The notes under the pieces: model-generated | What the model was told of the DNA's origin: nothing | Seen by the model: only the letters and a program-made list of their open reading frames with translations | The model's database searches: none | Position numbers and translations under genes: made by a program | Shown here: positions 9,119-17,850 of the stretch, one piece after another | Position numbering within the stretch: position 1 is the stretch's first letter | How the letters are laid out: each line of letters opens with the position of its first letter | Source of the DNA: Candidatus Zixiibacteriota bacterium | GTDB taxonomy: Bacteria; Zixibacteria; MSB-5A5; GN15; PGXB01 | Length of the DNA: 54,891 nucleotides | Assembly (NCBI GenBank): GCA_900498245.1 | Contig: LS998015.1 | Coordinates: 3,342,086 to 3,396,976, forward strand | Direction of reading: 5' to 3'

Positions 9119-10024
9119 ATGAAACGCGCCGCGGAATATTCAATCGCCGCTCAGGTCTGGGCCCTGCGCGAACATGGCGAAGTCGGCCCGAGGACTTTCC
9201 GTGCCCTAATGGCCCGGTTCGGGAACCTTGCCGCCATTCTTGAAGCCGAAATGGAGGATCTGCTAAGAATCGAAGGGCTCGCCGAAAAACGGGCGCACAA
9301 AATCATGCAGTCGTTCCACTCCCTGAATAAATCGGAGAAATTTGTCACCACCCTGAAAGACCGGGAAATCGGATATAGCACGGTGTTCGACGACGATTAT
9401 CCGCGACTCTTCACCGAACTGAATGACCCGCCCCCCATCATTTTCTATCGCGGCACTCTGCCCGCCCTCGATGAAAAAGCAGTCGCTCTGGTCGGATCCC
9501 ATAAGGCCACCGGCGACGGCATCGCGCTGGCGGTCGAATTGGCGTCGCGTCTCGCTTCCCGCTCCGTTGCGGTTGTTTCGGGACTGGCGCGCGGGATCGA
9601 TACCGCCGCTCATATCGGCGCTGTCAAAGGGGGCGGAAAAACCTATGCCCTTATCGGCTCCGGATTGGATCATATCTACCCCGAAGAAAATATCACGCTC
9701 GTCTCCGAAATCGTAAGACAGGGAGCGGTCATTTCCGAATATCCTCCCGACACGACCTATTCCGACGGCCGCCTGATATCCCGCAACCGCCTGACTGTCG
9801 GCCTCTCCCAGGCCGTGATAGTCGGCGAGATTTTCGGCGATTCGGCCGGGACCCTTGATTCCGCCGCCTTCTGCCATGAACTGGGTAAATTGATGTTCAT
9901 CCTCGTCGACGGTTGCGACACCCCGGGCAAAGATAACGCCGGGGTCGAGAAGGTCCTGGCGATGGGCGCCATACCTATCACGCTCGACAACGGCCTCGAC
10001 ATTATATTAAAATCCCTGGTCTGA
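9119..10024 (+). CDS. dprA: DNA-processing protein DprA
   Basis: A 301-residue protein that binds incoming single-stranded DNA and loads RecA during natural transformation. An N-terminal helix-hairpin-helix-like region (residues 1-70, with a RIEGLAEKRAHKI segment) precedes the Rossmann fold. Within it are VSGLARGIDTAAHIGAV, YPEENITL and LISRNRLTVGLSQAVIVGE, equivalent to the family's SGxAxGID, YPxxN and RNRxIAGLS motifs. The usual GxR near the start of the Rossmann fold is VGSHKATGDG here, so one conserved arginine is replaced. There is no C-terminal winged-helix extension. Its presence suggests competence potential, but no com genes lie in the window. Confidence 0.93.
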   Translation: MKRAAEYSIAAQVWALREHGEVGPRTFRALMARFGNLAAILEAEMEDLLRIEGLAEKRAHKIMQSFHSLNKSEKFVTTLKDREIGYSTVFDDDYPRLFTELNDPPPIIFYRGTLPALDEKAVALVGSHKATGDGIALAVELASRLASRSVAVVSGLARGIDTAAHIGAVKGGGKTYALIGSGLDHIYPEENITLVSEIVRQGAVISEYPPDTTYSDGRLISRNRLTVGLSQAVIVGEIFGDSAGTLDSAAFCHELGKLMFILVDGCDTPGKDNAGVEKVLAMGAIPITLDNGLDIILKSLV

Positions 10025-10027
10025 ACC

Positions 10028-10651
10028 GTGACAAACAGCACCGACAGCTTTTTCACTATCAAAACGGTATCGGAAATTGAAATCAAAATAAAGGGCTCCA
10101 AATTTTTCGGACGGGCCTTTCCGGTCAAGTCCGAAACCGAATCAGACGACGCCCTTAATCTCCTGCGCAAAAAGTATTACGATGCCACCCATCATTGTTT
10201 CGCCTATCGTATTGGCCTCGGCAACGAGACAAAATTCCGCTACAGCGACGCCGGCGAACCGTCGGGTACCGCCGGTAAACCGATTTACGATCAGATTACG
10301 GGACAAAATCTGACCAATATCCTCGTCGTCATCACCCGCTATTTTGGCGGGACCAAACTGGGCACCGGCGGCCTGACTCATGCTTACTCCGAATCGGCGG
10401 CCGAAGCAATCAAAAAAGCCGGGGTCATCCAGGAGTTTCTGACCGAACAATTATTGTTGATTGTGGATTTTCACGATTATAATATCATGGAACGATTGAT
10501 ATATAAATTTCAGGGGAAGATCCTGGCCCGGGGTGTCGCCGAACAAAATCCGACCCTCGCCGTAGAATTGAGAAAATCACTTGTCTCGGAATTCAAGAAT
10601 AATGCCATGGAAAGCACTTCCGGAAGGATCAAAATTGAAAGTGTCGTTTGA
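10028..10651 (+). CDS. YigZ/IMPACT family protein
   Basis: A 207-residue protein of the UPF0029 family. The N-terminal IMPACT domain holds the diagnostic segments KYYDATHHCFAYR, SDAGEPSGTAGKPI and VVITRYFGGTKLGTGGL. The C-terminal domain is the DUF1949 ferredoxin-like fold (from about residue 138). The bacterial role is unclear; eukaryotic relatives affect the Gcn2 translational stress response. The start is GTG, three bases after the dprA stop. The 3' end overlaps the next kinase gene by 17 bases. Confidence 0.92.
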   Translation: MTNSTDSFFTIKTVSEIEIKIKGSKFFGRAFPVKSETESDDALNLLRKKYYDATHHCFAYRIGLGNETKFRYSDAGEPSGTAGKPIYDQITGQNLTNILVVITRYFGGTKLGTGGLTHAYSESAAEAIKKAGVIQEFLTEQLLLIVDFHDYNIMERLIYKFQGKILARGVAEQNPTLAVELRKSLVSEFKNNAMESTSGRIKIESVV

Positions 10652-11549
10652 TTGTCTCGGCCTCGGCATCGCTCCTATCGATATACTCTATCAAATTGGT
10701 GCCTTTCCGAAACCGGGATCCAAAATCGACGCCCTCGATATTACCATTCAGGGCGGCGGACCGATCCCGACCGCCATGGTGACACTGTCCCGGCTGGGAA
10801 TGAAAGCGGCGCTTCTGGCCGCGGTCGGCGGCGATTTATTCGGACAATTCGTCATCGACCAACTGCGCCGCGAAAAAGTCGATACTTCACATATAATTAT
10901 TAAGAAAAAACCGACCGCCGTCGCCTGCGGCTGGTTCGAGAAAGGGAGCGGGCGGCGGACCATCGCTTTGAACTTGAAAATAAAAATCTCTCCCGGTGAT
11001 ATTAACCTGGCCCGACTGCCTCACATGAAAATGATCCATCTCGACGGCCGCGATCTGAACGCATGTATGAAACTGGCCCGTTACGCAAAAAAAATAAAAA
11101 TTCCCGTCGTTTTCGATATCGGTTCTATTCGCAACGATGTTTCCCCGATTTTTCCTCTCGTCGATCATCTGGTTTGTTCCTCTGATTATGCTCTCCCGTT
11201 CACACAGACGAAGACTATTTTGGATTCCATAAGTAGGTTAAGGCGCCTTTGTCCCGGCACGATTGTTGTCACCGCCGGGATCGACGGCTCAATCGGATAC
11301 AGCCGTCATGACGGTCTGGCTTTCGCGCGGGCATACAAAGTAAAGACGGTTGATACCACCGGGGCGGGCGATGTCTATCACGGCGCCTATATATATGGAC
11401 TTCTGAAAAACTGGCCCCTGGAAAAAAGGATGCAATTCGCTTCGGCGGCCGCCGCCTTGAAATGCACCAGACCGGGCGGGCGGCTCGGTATCCCCGATCT
11501 GAAGCAGGTAAAGAAATTTATGGGCGGGAGAAGGACGCTTTATGCTTGA
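10635..11549 (+). CDS. PfkB family carbohydrate kinase (second copy in window)
   Basis: A 304-residue ribokinase-like kinase. It shows the N-terminal GGGPIPTAMVTLSRLG and AAVGGDLFGQFVID segments and the C-terminal signature DTTGAGDVYHGAYIYG with the catalytic aspartate. The start is TTG at 10635: GGAAGG lies 7 bases upstream, better placed than for the GTG two codons later. An open frame extending further upstream is within yigZ and is not real. It differs clearly from the other PfkB kinase in the window; the AAxxLxRLG and sugar-contact regions do not identify the substrate. It overlaps the PAP2 gene by 8 bases, so the two are likely cotranslated. Confidence 0.88.
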   Translation: MKVSFDCLGLGIAPIDILYQIGAFPKPGSKIDALDITIQGGGPIPTAMVTLSRLGMKAALLAAVGGDLFGQFVIDQLRREKVDTSHIIIKKKPTAVACGWFEKGSGRRTIALNLKIKISPGDINLARLPHMKMIHLDGRDLNACMKLARYAKKIKIPVVFDIGSIRNDVSPIFPLVDHLVCSSDYALPFTQTKTILDSISRLRRLCPGTIVVTAGIDGSIGYSRHDGLAFARAYKVKTVDTTGAGDVYHGAYIYGLLKNWPLEKRMQFASAAAALKCTRPGGRLGIPDLKQVKKFMGGRRTLYA

Positions 11550-12114
11550 TATAATCCAGGCGCTCATCTCGGCCGATCATTCCGTATTTTTCTTCATCAA
11601 CAAAACTCTGGCCAACCCGGTGACCGACTTTATCATGCCGCTCGTGACCATCGATTTGCATCTCAAAATATTTTATGGCTTCTGTCTCGCTCTGCTTCTC
11701 TGGAAAGGGGATCGGCGCCTTCGCTACGCCATCATATTCTCGCTTATCACCGTCGCCGCGACCGATTTGACAACCAGCGCCTTCTTAAAACACCTCTTTG
11801 AACGGCCGCGCCCCTGCCACACCTTCGATGTTCGACTTCTGGTGCCGTGCGGAGCCGGATTTTCTATGCCGTCGTCCCACGCTGCCAATCTCTTCGGCCA
11901 GGCCTTTTTCTTCCATCAAATCGCCCGAAAAATTTCATGGTTCCTGATACCCTTTGCTATCATCGTCGCTCTCTCCCGCATATTTGTCGGGGTTCATTAT
12001 CCGGCCGATGTTTTGGTCGGGGCGGCTCTCGGGACCGTCATTGGATTTCTCTTAGCGAAAATATTTTGCCGACTCTTACCGGATAAAAAGCAATCAATAT
12101 CGATGGGTAGTTGA
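11542..12114 (+). CDS. PAP2 family membrane phosphatase
   Basis: A 190-residue membrane protein with the complete three-part phosphatase signature: KHLFERPRP (C1), PSSHAAN (C2) and SRIFVGVHYPAD (C3), containing the catalytic histidines. Five or six membrane helices carry these motifs at the periplasmic face. Family members dephosphorylate undecaprenyl diphosphate, phosphatidic acid or phosphatidylglycerol phosphate, and in Bacteroides an analogous enzyme removes phosphate from phosphatidylinositol phosphate. The substrate here is undetermined. It is translationally coupled on both sides, to the kinase gene (8-base overlap) and to the macrodomain gene (TGATG). Confidence 0.9.
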   Translation: MLDIIQALISADHSVFFFINKTLANPVTDFIMPLVTIDLHLKIFYGFCLALLLWKGDRRLRYAIIFSLITVAATDLTTSAFLKHLFERPRPCHTFDVRLLVPCGAGFSMPSSHAANLFGQAFFFHQIARKISWFLIPFAIIVALSRIFVGVHYPADVLVGAALGTVIGFLLAKIFCRLLPDKKQSISMGS

Positions 12115-12623
12115 TGCCGATAACGATTGAAATCGTTCAAGGGGACATTACCGAAGCCGAAACTGAGGCCATTGTCAATGCCGCCAATAATCATCTCTGG
12201 ATGGGCTCGGGTGTTGCCGGAGCCATCAAAAGAAAGGGGGGAAGCGAAATTGAGCGCGACGCCATGGCCAAAGGTCCCATTGAAATCGGCCGGGCGATTG
12301 CCTCAACCGCCGGAAAACTGCCCTATAAATATGTCATCCATGCCGCCGGAATGGGACAGGACTTAAGAACCAACCGCGATATTGTGCATGATTCGACCCT
12401 CAATTCTCTTATGCTGGCCGATTCCCTCAAATTGAAATCGCTGGCTTTTCCCGCCATCGGCACCGGTGTCGGCGGCCTCTCTCTAAAGACCTGTGCCGAA
12501 GCCATGTTTTCGGCGGTGCGACAAATGGAACACCAATTCAAATATCTGGAGAAAATTGTCTTTGTTCTCTTCGATAAAGATAGTTATGATATATTTCGCG
12601 AGGAGGGGACAAAGCCGGTTTAG
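12114..12623 (+). CDS. Macrodomain protein (ADP-ribose/O-acetyl-ADP-ribose hydrolase type)
   Basis: A 169-residue stand-alone macrodomain. It has VQGDITEAETEAIVNAANN at the N-terminus (binding Asp and Asn residues), the loop GSGVAGAIKRKGG, and AFPAIGTGVGGLS, the glycine-rich phosphate-binding loop. Members bind ADP-ribose and often deacetylate O-acetyl-ADP-ribose or remove ADP-ribose from proteins. The ATG overlaps the PAP2 stop as TGATG; a TTG one codon earlier is possible. It sits in an apparent operon of housekeeping genes, not beside a toxin or an ADP-ribosyltransferase, so a DarTG-type role is not supported. Confidence 0.92.
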   Translation: MPITIEIVQGDITEAETEAIVNAANNHLWMGSGVAGAIKRKGGSEIERDAMAKGPIEIGRAIASTAGKLPYKYVIHAAGMGQDLRTNRDIVHDSTLNSLMLADSLKLKSLAFPAIGTGVGGLSLKTCAEAMFSAVRQMEHQFKYLEKIVFVLFDKDSYDIFREEGTKPV

Positions 12624-12653
12624 GTAATTAATTACGGGGAGGATGATAGACTT

Positions 12654-14768
12654 ATGGCTACTTCAGATTCGACGATTGACCAAACCGTTACCCGCGGCCA
12701 TTGTCGTGAGACGATTCCTTATGTCATTGTTGCTCCCCTGATCGCATTTGTATTCTATTTTTTGACCGCCTTCCGTACTATTACCTGGTGGGACAATGGC
12801 GAATATTCTCTCGCGGCCCTGACCCTTGGCATCCCGCATCCGCCCGGTTCCCTGATGGCAACCATATTGGGATGGCTGGTGACCTGGCTCCCGCTCGGAA
12901 TTCCGAAGATTTTTCTTCTTAACCTGTTTGCCGGATTTCTTGCCGCCTGCACGGTGGCGCTGGTCATACAAATTGGTTTGCGCCTGTACCACAAATATTT
13001 TTCGGATAACTCAGAAAGGATCGGCCGGAGCGGAACTATCATTATATATGCCCTGGCCGCCCTCTCCGGGCTGGGCCTGGGGCTCGGCGAAACCATGTGG
13101 CTCTACGCCGTCAAATTTACTCCCTACGTCATCACACCGCTCTTTACGGCGTTGATACTATGGGCGATGTTCCGCTGGTGGGAAGAGGCCCGTGGTCCGA
13201 ATCAGATAAAATGGTTGTTCCTTATCATGCTTCTGTTCGGACTTGATTTCAGCGTTCATCGCACCAATATCCTGCTTCTGCCCGGATTTTTGGTCTGGCT
13301 CATCATCGGTAATTACAGGGTTCTGGCGCATATGAAATCCCGCGGCGCCATTGTTCTTGGCTTTTTGCTCGGATTATGTTTCCATCTGCTCATTATTCCG
13401 ATGGCGGCGCGCAAACCGTTCCTTAACGTCAATGACCCGTCCAATCTCTCCCGTTTCTGGGATTATATCACTCTCAAGCAGTACGGCGGGAAGATGCTTT
13501 TCACTCTCTTCCCCCGGAAAGGCGATTTCTGGCACTTTCAGGTTCCCGACTATATCAACACCTTCAGCGCCAATTTTCTTTCTTTCCGGGGCGAACTGGG
13601 CATCTTTGGAATTCTTCCCTTTATCTTCGGGCTGATCGGACTGATTGCTCTCATCAAGAAAAATGCCCGTCTCGGCATAAGTTTGTTAATACTTTTTCTC
13701 TTCACCAGCGCCGGAGCGATCATCTATTTCAATGTCCCGGCCGATTTTTTCCGCTCCATGGATCGCCATTACCTGCCGTCGCTGGTGATCTTTTCGGTGT
13801 GGACTATTTTCGGCGTCGCCGCCGTGTTCCATTGGCTCCTTGGGCTCCATCCTTTGAGAAGGACTATTCTGCTCGTCCCGGCCATTTTTCTTGTCTCCAT
13901 GATTCCCATATCTCAAACCGTGCGGAACTATTCCCGCGTCGACGGCTCCCGCGATTATTTCGCCTGTGATGTCTCCACCAATTTATTGAATACGGTCGCC
14001 AATGATGGCATCCTCTTTGTCGGCGGCGACAACGAAACCTGGCCCTTGTGGTTCCTTCAGAAGGCGGAAAAGGTCCGGCCCGATATTACCGTAATCAATA
14101 TGAACCTGATGAACACCGATTGGTACATGCCGCAGGTTTTCGAGACCTATCCCGGCTTTCCCTTTCCGCCGCTTCCCGATAGTATAAGGTGGAACGTTAA
14201 GCCGTGGCATGATACCGCCATTACAATCCCGGGCGACAGAAATCCTGCCAAATATGAACTGCCGGACAACACCCCTATGCCGGATTCTGTGGTTTTCGAT
14301 ATCAAGCCGAATATCGCCGGCAAATATCTCCTCGGCGCCGACTGGATACTTCTGCAAATAATTCAGGAAAATAATTGGAAACGCCCCCTCTATTTTTCCG
14401 CCGCTCTTCCCGGGCAGTCGACAGTCTGGATAGGCGAGTATCTTCGCCCTGAGGGGACCGCCGCGCGGCTGATTCCTGTCAAAAAGCCGCCCATCAATCT
14501 CTCTATCTTACGAAACAATCTTTTGGAGAAATACCGTTACCGCGGCTTCAATGATTTCTCTCTTCCGCTGGAAAAGGCCACCGTATGGTCCGGACAAAAT
14601 TATCTGTCGCTCTTTTCGACCCTGTTCAATCTGGAATCACAGTCCGGCGATACGGTGCAGTTGCGGAATGATATCTCGGAAATGCGGGAACGTCTGATAT
14701 ACGAGCGGCTCGATCTTCCCGAAAATGCGCAATATTATTATCGGTATTTAATGAAGATGGCGGAGTAG
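12654..14768 (+). CDS. DUF2723 family membrane protein (glycosyltransferase-like, TMEM260-related)
   Basis: A 704-residue polytopic membrane protein. The DUF2723 hallmark is near the N-terminus: TITWWDNGEYSLAALTLGIPHPPG, with the acidic residues typical of the first periplasmic loop of GT-C fold glycosyltransferases (fewer than 20 residues are essential: WDNGEY and GIPHPPG). About ten to twelve helices are followed by a soluble C-terminal region of roughly 280 residues. Eukaryotic TMEM260 is a protein O-mannosyltransferase, so protein or lipid glycosylation is a reasonable guess, but the bacterial substrate is unknown. GGAGG lies about 11 bases before the ATG. It ends five bases from a convergent lipoprotein gene. 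Confidence 0.86.
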   Translation: MATSDSTIDQTVTRGHCRETIPYVIVAPLIAFVFYFLTAFRTITWWDNGEYSLAALTLGIPHPPGSLMATILGWLVTWLPLGIPKIFLLNLFAGFLAACTVALVIQIGLRLYHKYFSDNSERIGRSGTIIIYALAALSGLGLGLGETMWLYAVKFTPYVITPLFTALILWAMFRWWEEARGPNQIKWLFLIMLLFGLDFSVHRTNILLLPGFLVWLIIGNYRVLAHMKSRGAIVLGFLLGLCFHLLIIPMAARKPFLNVNDPSNLSRFWDYITLKQYGGKMLFTLFPRKGDFWHFQVPDYINTFSANFLSFRGELGIFGILPFIFGLIGLIALIKKNARLGISLLILFLFTSAGAIIYFNVPADFFRSMDRHYLPSLVIFSVWTIFGVAAVFHWLLGLHPLRRTILLVPAIFLVSMIPISQTVRNYSRVDGSRDYFACDVSTNLLNTVANDGILFVGGDNETWPLWFLQKAEKVRPDITVINMNLMNTDWYMPQVFETYPGFPFPPLPDSIRWNVKPWHDTAITIPGDRNPAKYELPDNTPMPDSVVFDIKPNIAGKYLLGADWILLQIIQENNWKRPLYFSAALPGQSTVWIGEYLRPEGTAARLIPVKKPPINLSILRNNLLEKYRYRGFNDFSLPLEKATVWSGQNYLSLFSTLFNLESQSGDTVQLRNDISEMRERLIYERLDLPENAQYYYRYLMKMAE

Positions 14769-14773
14769 GCCAT

Positions 14774-15310
14774 TTATTTCTTCTCGCGCGGTTTCATCTC
14801 GCCCTGGAAAACTAGGGAGTCTTTCTCGATATTGAAATACTTGCCCGAAAGGGAAGCGAAAAACTTATTCGATTTCACCGAGTCAATCAGGATAAACCCT
14901 TCCGTGCAGTCGAAAATTTTGAGCGACTCGGCGCGGTTATATTGACCGACAATCTGGCAGATCGAATTCCCCGCCAGATTCAGGGAATCATTTTTCAAAT
15001 CGGCCGGCAACTGCGCGAAAATCCGGAAATTGATTTTACCGGAAGTCGTCAGTAGCCCCGACGGGATATCTTCCATTTCCGGGTCGGTCATGCTTTGATC
15101 GGTGATCAGCATGGTACCCCGCCCGGCGGTAATAATATTTTCGGATCCCGCCTTCGCCAGAACGTACCCTTTGAGGAAATAAGTCTTTTCGTTCTGGAGT
15201 TCCAGTTTTTTTCCCGGATCGATTTTGTAAAAATGAAGTTTGTACTTGGTGTTGCAGGAAATTGAAGTGAGGATCAATAGAGCCAGTATGACTGAAATCG
15301 GCTTGCGCAT
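14774..15310 (-). CDS. Hypothetical lipoprotein
   Basis: A 178-residue protein that I do not recognise. A signal peptide of about 18 residues (MRKPISVILALLILTSIS) is followed by Cys, a plausible though non-ideal lipobox. The mature part is soluble, without repeats, and ends in a charged tail (MKPREKK). The ATG follows the TAA of the GNAT gene with no gap, making it the third gene of the serine-palmitoyltransferase-like operon. A role in trafficking or handling the lipid product is conceivable but unsupported by any motif. Confidence 0.75.
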   Translation of the reverse strand: MRKPISVILALLILTSISCNTKYKLHFYKIDPGKKLELQNEKTYFLKGYVLAKAGSENIITAGRGTMLITDQSMTDPEMEDIPSGLLTTSGKINFRIFAQLPADLKNDSLNLAGNSICQIVGQYNRAESLKIFDCTEGFILIDSVKSNKFFASLSGKYFNIEKDSLVFQGEMKPREKK

Positions 15311-16441
15311 TTAAATCGGCATTTCGACCAGACGGTACTTCTTGTATAACTTGCCGCTCATGTTCGCCGCGGCCCGGCACATCAATTCGTTGGTTTCCAG
15401 GATCCAGGACAGTTCCGCCCAATCGTAACCTTTCGCCACCCCTTTGAGATATGTATCAACATAGAAAATATTATCGATCCCCCGCTTCTGGAATTTCGCA
15501 ACCACGCCCATCGTCAGCATTCGCACCCCGTTGATATTGTACCGTATCTTGGTGTTCCAGAGAAGGGTGAAAATGCCGAACGGGAAAAGCCGCCCTTTCA
15601 TTTTTATCAGCACCTGATTTATATCCGGTACCGCCAGCGAGAATCCGGCCGGTTCCCCCCCGACAAACGCGATCAAAGCCATATCCGGGTCGACGATCTG
15701 CTTCAGGTCCCTGGCCATATATTCGAATTCATCTTCCGGCATCGGCACAAAACCCCAGTTCCGGCTCCAGGCCTGATTATAGATGCCGTTGATAAGTTTC
15801 ACTTCCTCGTCGAATTTCGACATGTTGACCGAGCGGATCTCAACTTTGTGGCGCTCGCGGATCTTGTTGACCAGCGCCACCTGTCGTTCGGAAATCGGAA
15901 CCTCCTTGGATATCAAATAACCGTGCAGATCCATCACTTTTTTCAGACCGAATTTTTCCGCGAGTTTCGGCAGATATGGTTCGTTGTACGGGTTCATCAC
16001 CGTCGGCGGCAGATCGAACCCCTCGATCAAAAAACCGATCTCATGATTGGTGGAAAAATTGGTCGGCCCCCGCATCTTGTCCATTCCCTCGGCCTTGAGC
16101 GTGATCATCGCCACTTTGAAAAGCATCGAGGCCGCCTCGAAATCGTCGATACACTCGAAAAATCCGAAAAACCCGGTCTTCTCCTGATGATATTCGTTAT
16201 GATTGAAATTGACACAGGTCCCGATCCGCCCGATAACTTCCCTGTCCTTTACGGCCAGAAAAAGTTTTGTCTTGGCGCCTCGATAGAATGGGTTTTTATC
16301 TTTATTGAAAAACGCTTTCCGCTCCATTATGAGGGGCGGCACCCAATGCGGCTGGTTCTTGTACAGCCGGTAGGGAAGCATGATGAAGTCTTTCAGCCGC
16401 GACGGCGAGTCAACTTCGATTACTTCTAACCCCTGCGCCAT
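15311..16441 (-). CDS. GNAT-like acyltransferase (candidate ceramide-forming N-acyltransferase)
   Basis: A 376-residue protein of a GNAT-related family recognised by the N-terminal motif FIMLPYRLYKNQPHWVPPL and the following basic substrate-facing segment, then GFFGFFECIDD and MRGPTNFSTNHEIGFLI. The C-terminal GNAT half contains MLTMGVVAKFQKRGID, in the place of the acyl-CoA binding loop, and AELSWILETN. Proteins of this general type are annotated only as acetyltransferases. The bacterial ceramide synthase described in Caulobacter is, from memory, also a GNAT-like protein. Position 10 bases after a serine-palmitoyltransferase-like gene supports N-acylation of a sphingoid base. Function is inferred, the family resemblance is seen. 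Confidence 0.75.
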   Translation of the reverse strand: MAQGLEVIEVDSPSRLKDFIMLPYRLYKNQPHWVPPLIMERKAFFNKDKNPFYRGAKTKLFLAVKDREVIGRIGTCVNFNHNEYHQEKTGFFGFFECIDDFEAASMLFKVAMITLKAEGMDKMRGPTNFSTNHEIGFLIEGFDLPPTVMNPYNEPYLPKLAEKFGLKKVMDLHGYLISKEVPISERQVALVNKIRERHKVEIRSVNMSKFDEEVKLINGIYNQAWSRNWGFVPMPEDEFEYMARDLKQIVDPDMALIAFVGGEPAGFSLAVPDINQVLIKMKGRLFPFGIFTLLWNTKIRYNINGVRMLTMGVVAKFQKRGIDNIFYVDTYLKGVAKGYDWAELSWILETNELMCRAAANMSGKLYKKYRLVEMPI

Positions 16442-16451
16442 ATATATCTTG

Positions 16452-17672
16452 TCAGGAAATAATGCCCATCTGCTTGCCGACCTTCTCGAACACTTCCAGA
16501 ACCCGGTCGAGATGCTGCTCGGTATGGGTCGCGGTGTACGACGTCCGTATCAGGGCCTGTCCCGGCGGCACCGCCGGCGAGATAGTCGGATTGGCGAAAA
16601 CGCCGTCATCGTACAGTGCTTTCCAGAAACGGAACGTATCCAGATCCTCGCCGATGACAACCGGAATAATCGGCGTTTCGGAATGAAGAGTATTGAAGCC
16701 CAGACCCTGCAGTTCCTTTTTCATCCGGCGGGCAATCCTCCAGAGATTTTCCCGGCGCTCCGGCTCGGTCTCGATAATGTCGAGAGCCGCCAGGGCCGCC
16801 GCCGCCGCTGAGGGTGGAATCGACGCCGAAAAAATAAATTCCCGCGAAAAATGCTTTATATAATTAATAACTTCCTTATCGGCGACAATAAATCCCCCCA
16901 GCGAGGCGAATGATTTGGAGAAGGTCCCCATCGTGATATCGACATCCAGATGGAAATGCTCGGCCGTGCCGCGTCCACCCTCACCCAGCACCCCGATCGC
17001 ATGGGCGTCGTCGATCATTACCCGCGCCCCATACTTCCTCGCCAGTCTTACCAGTTCGGGAAGTTTGATGATATCTCCTTCCATCGAGAAAACACCGTCG
17101 GCGACTATGAACAAACCGCCCCGCAACCTGTTCTCGGTAACATTTTTGAGCACCCGCTCCAGATCCTGCATGTCGTTGTGGCCGAATTTGACAATCTTCC
17201 CGAACGACAACCGGCAGGCGTCGACAATCGACGCATGATCGCCGCGGTCGATGACCACCACATCGTTCTTCCCGACCACACAGGAAACCGTCCCGAGATT
17301 GGTCTGGAAACCGGTCGAAAAGACAATCGCTCCGTCCCGTTTCATGAACTTCGCCAGCCGGTCTTCCAACTCGATATGAAGATCCAGCGTGCCGTTCAAG
17401 AACCGTGAACCGGTACAGCCCGACCCGTACTTGCGAACCGCCTCGGCCGCCGCGTTTTTGACCCGCGGGTCATCGGTCAACCCCAGATAATTGTTGGAGC
17501 CGACCATGATTACCTTTTTGCCGTCGACTACGACTTCATTGCCGGGCGCGGATGATATCGGGTGAAAATAGGGGTAGATCCCCATGGCCTTAACTTCATC
17601 GGCCGTTTTGAATTGGTAGCATTTTTCGAAGAGGTCCGTCTTCCTGCTGACAGTCTTTTCCTCAGTTTCCAA
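16452..17672 (-). CDS. spt: Alpha-oxoamine synthase, probable serine palmitoyltransferase
   Basis: A 406-residue PLP-dependent enzyme of the alpha-oxoamine synthase family (Spt, KBL, BioF). [13 protein letters not shown], the glycine-rich [17 protein letters not shown], the PLP-site segment [16 protein letters not shown] and the Schiff-base lysine in [12 protein letters not shown] are all present. The N-terminal extension (about 45 residues before [11 protein letters not shown]) resembles bacterial serine palmitoyltransferases more than BioF or Kbl. No biotin genes are near. It condenses serine with an acyl thioester in that reading. The start is TTG with AAGGA 8 bases upstream. BioF or Kbl activity remains possible without testing. 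Confidence 0.85.
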   Translation of the reverse strand: METEEKTVSRKTDLFEKCYQFKTADEVKAMGIYPYFHPISSAPGNEVVVDGKKVIMVGSNNYLGLTDDPRVKNAAAEAVRKYGSGCTGSRFLNGTLDLHIELEDRLAKFMKRDGAIVFSTGFQTNLGTVSCVVGKNDVVVIDRGDHASIVDACRLSFGKIVKFGHNDMQDLERVLKNVTENRLRGGLFIVADGVFSMEGDIIKLPELVRLARKYGARVMIDDAHAIGVLGEGGRGTAEHFHLDVDITMGTFSKSFASLGGFIVADKEVINYIKHFSREFIFSASIPPSAAAAALAALDIIETEPERRENLWRIARRMKKELQGLGFNTLHSETPIIPVVIGEDLDTFRFWKALYDDGVFANPTISPAVPPGQALIRTSYTATHTEQHLDRVLEVFEKVGKQMGIIS

Positions 17673-17705
17673 AATCTGTATCCTTTTAGTTCTAATTAAA
17701 CTCCA

Positions 17706-17734
17706 AGGTTAATTATTTATCAACCCAAAGTCAA
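17706..17734 (-). promoter_or_regulatory. Probable promoter of the spt operon
   Basis: Minus strand TTGACT and TAACCT are separated by 17 bases, about 33 bases before the TTG start of the oxoamine synthase. The -35 is good, the -10 is weak. Confidence 0.45.
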
Positions 17735-17850
17735 GGGAAAACAGACTGACCTCACCTCCCGTAAATCCCCCCTTCCCCTGCAATTTACGGCAAATTTCCT
17801 GAAGACAAAACCATCTTTATTTATCATATTGTCACATCATTATTTAAGCG

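Noticed and set aside
12114-12623. DarG-like antitoxin partner of an ADP-ribosyltransferase
   Set aside because: No DarT-type gene is adjacent; the macrodomain is the last of a run of housekeeping genes.
15848-16429. A 193-codon plus-strand frame over the GNAT-like gene
   Set aside because: It is antisense to a protein with family motifs; His- and Arg-rich composition is typical of shadow frames.
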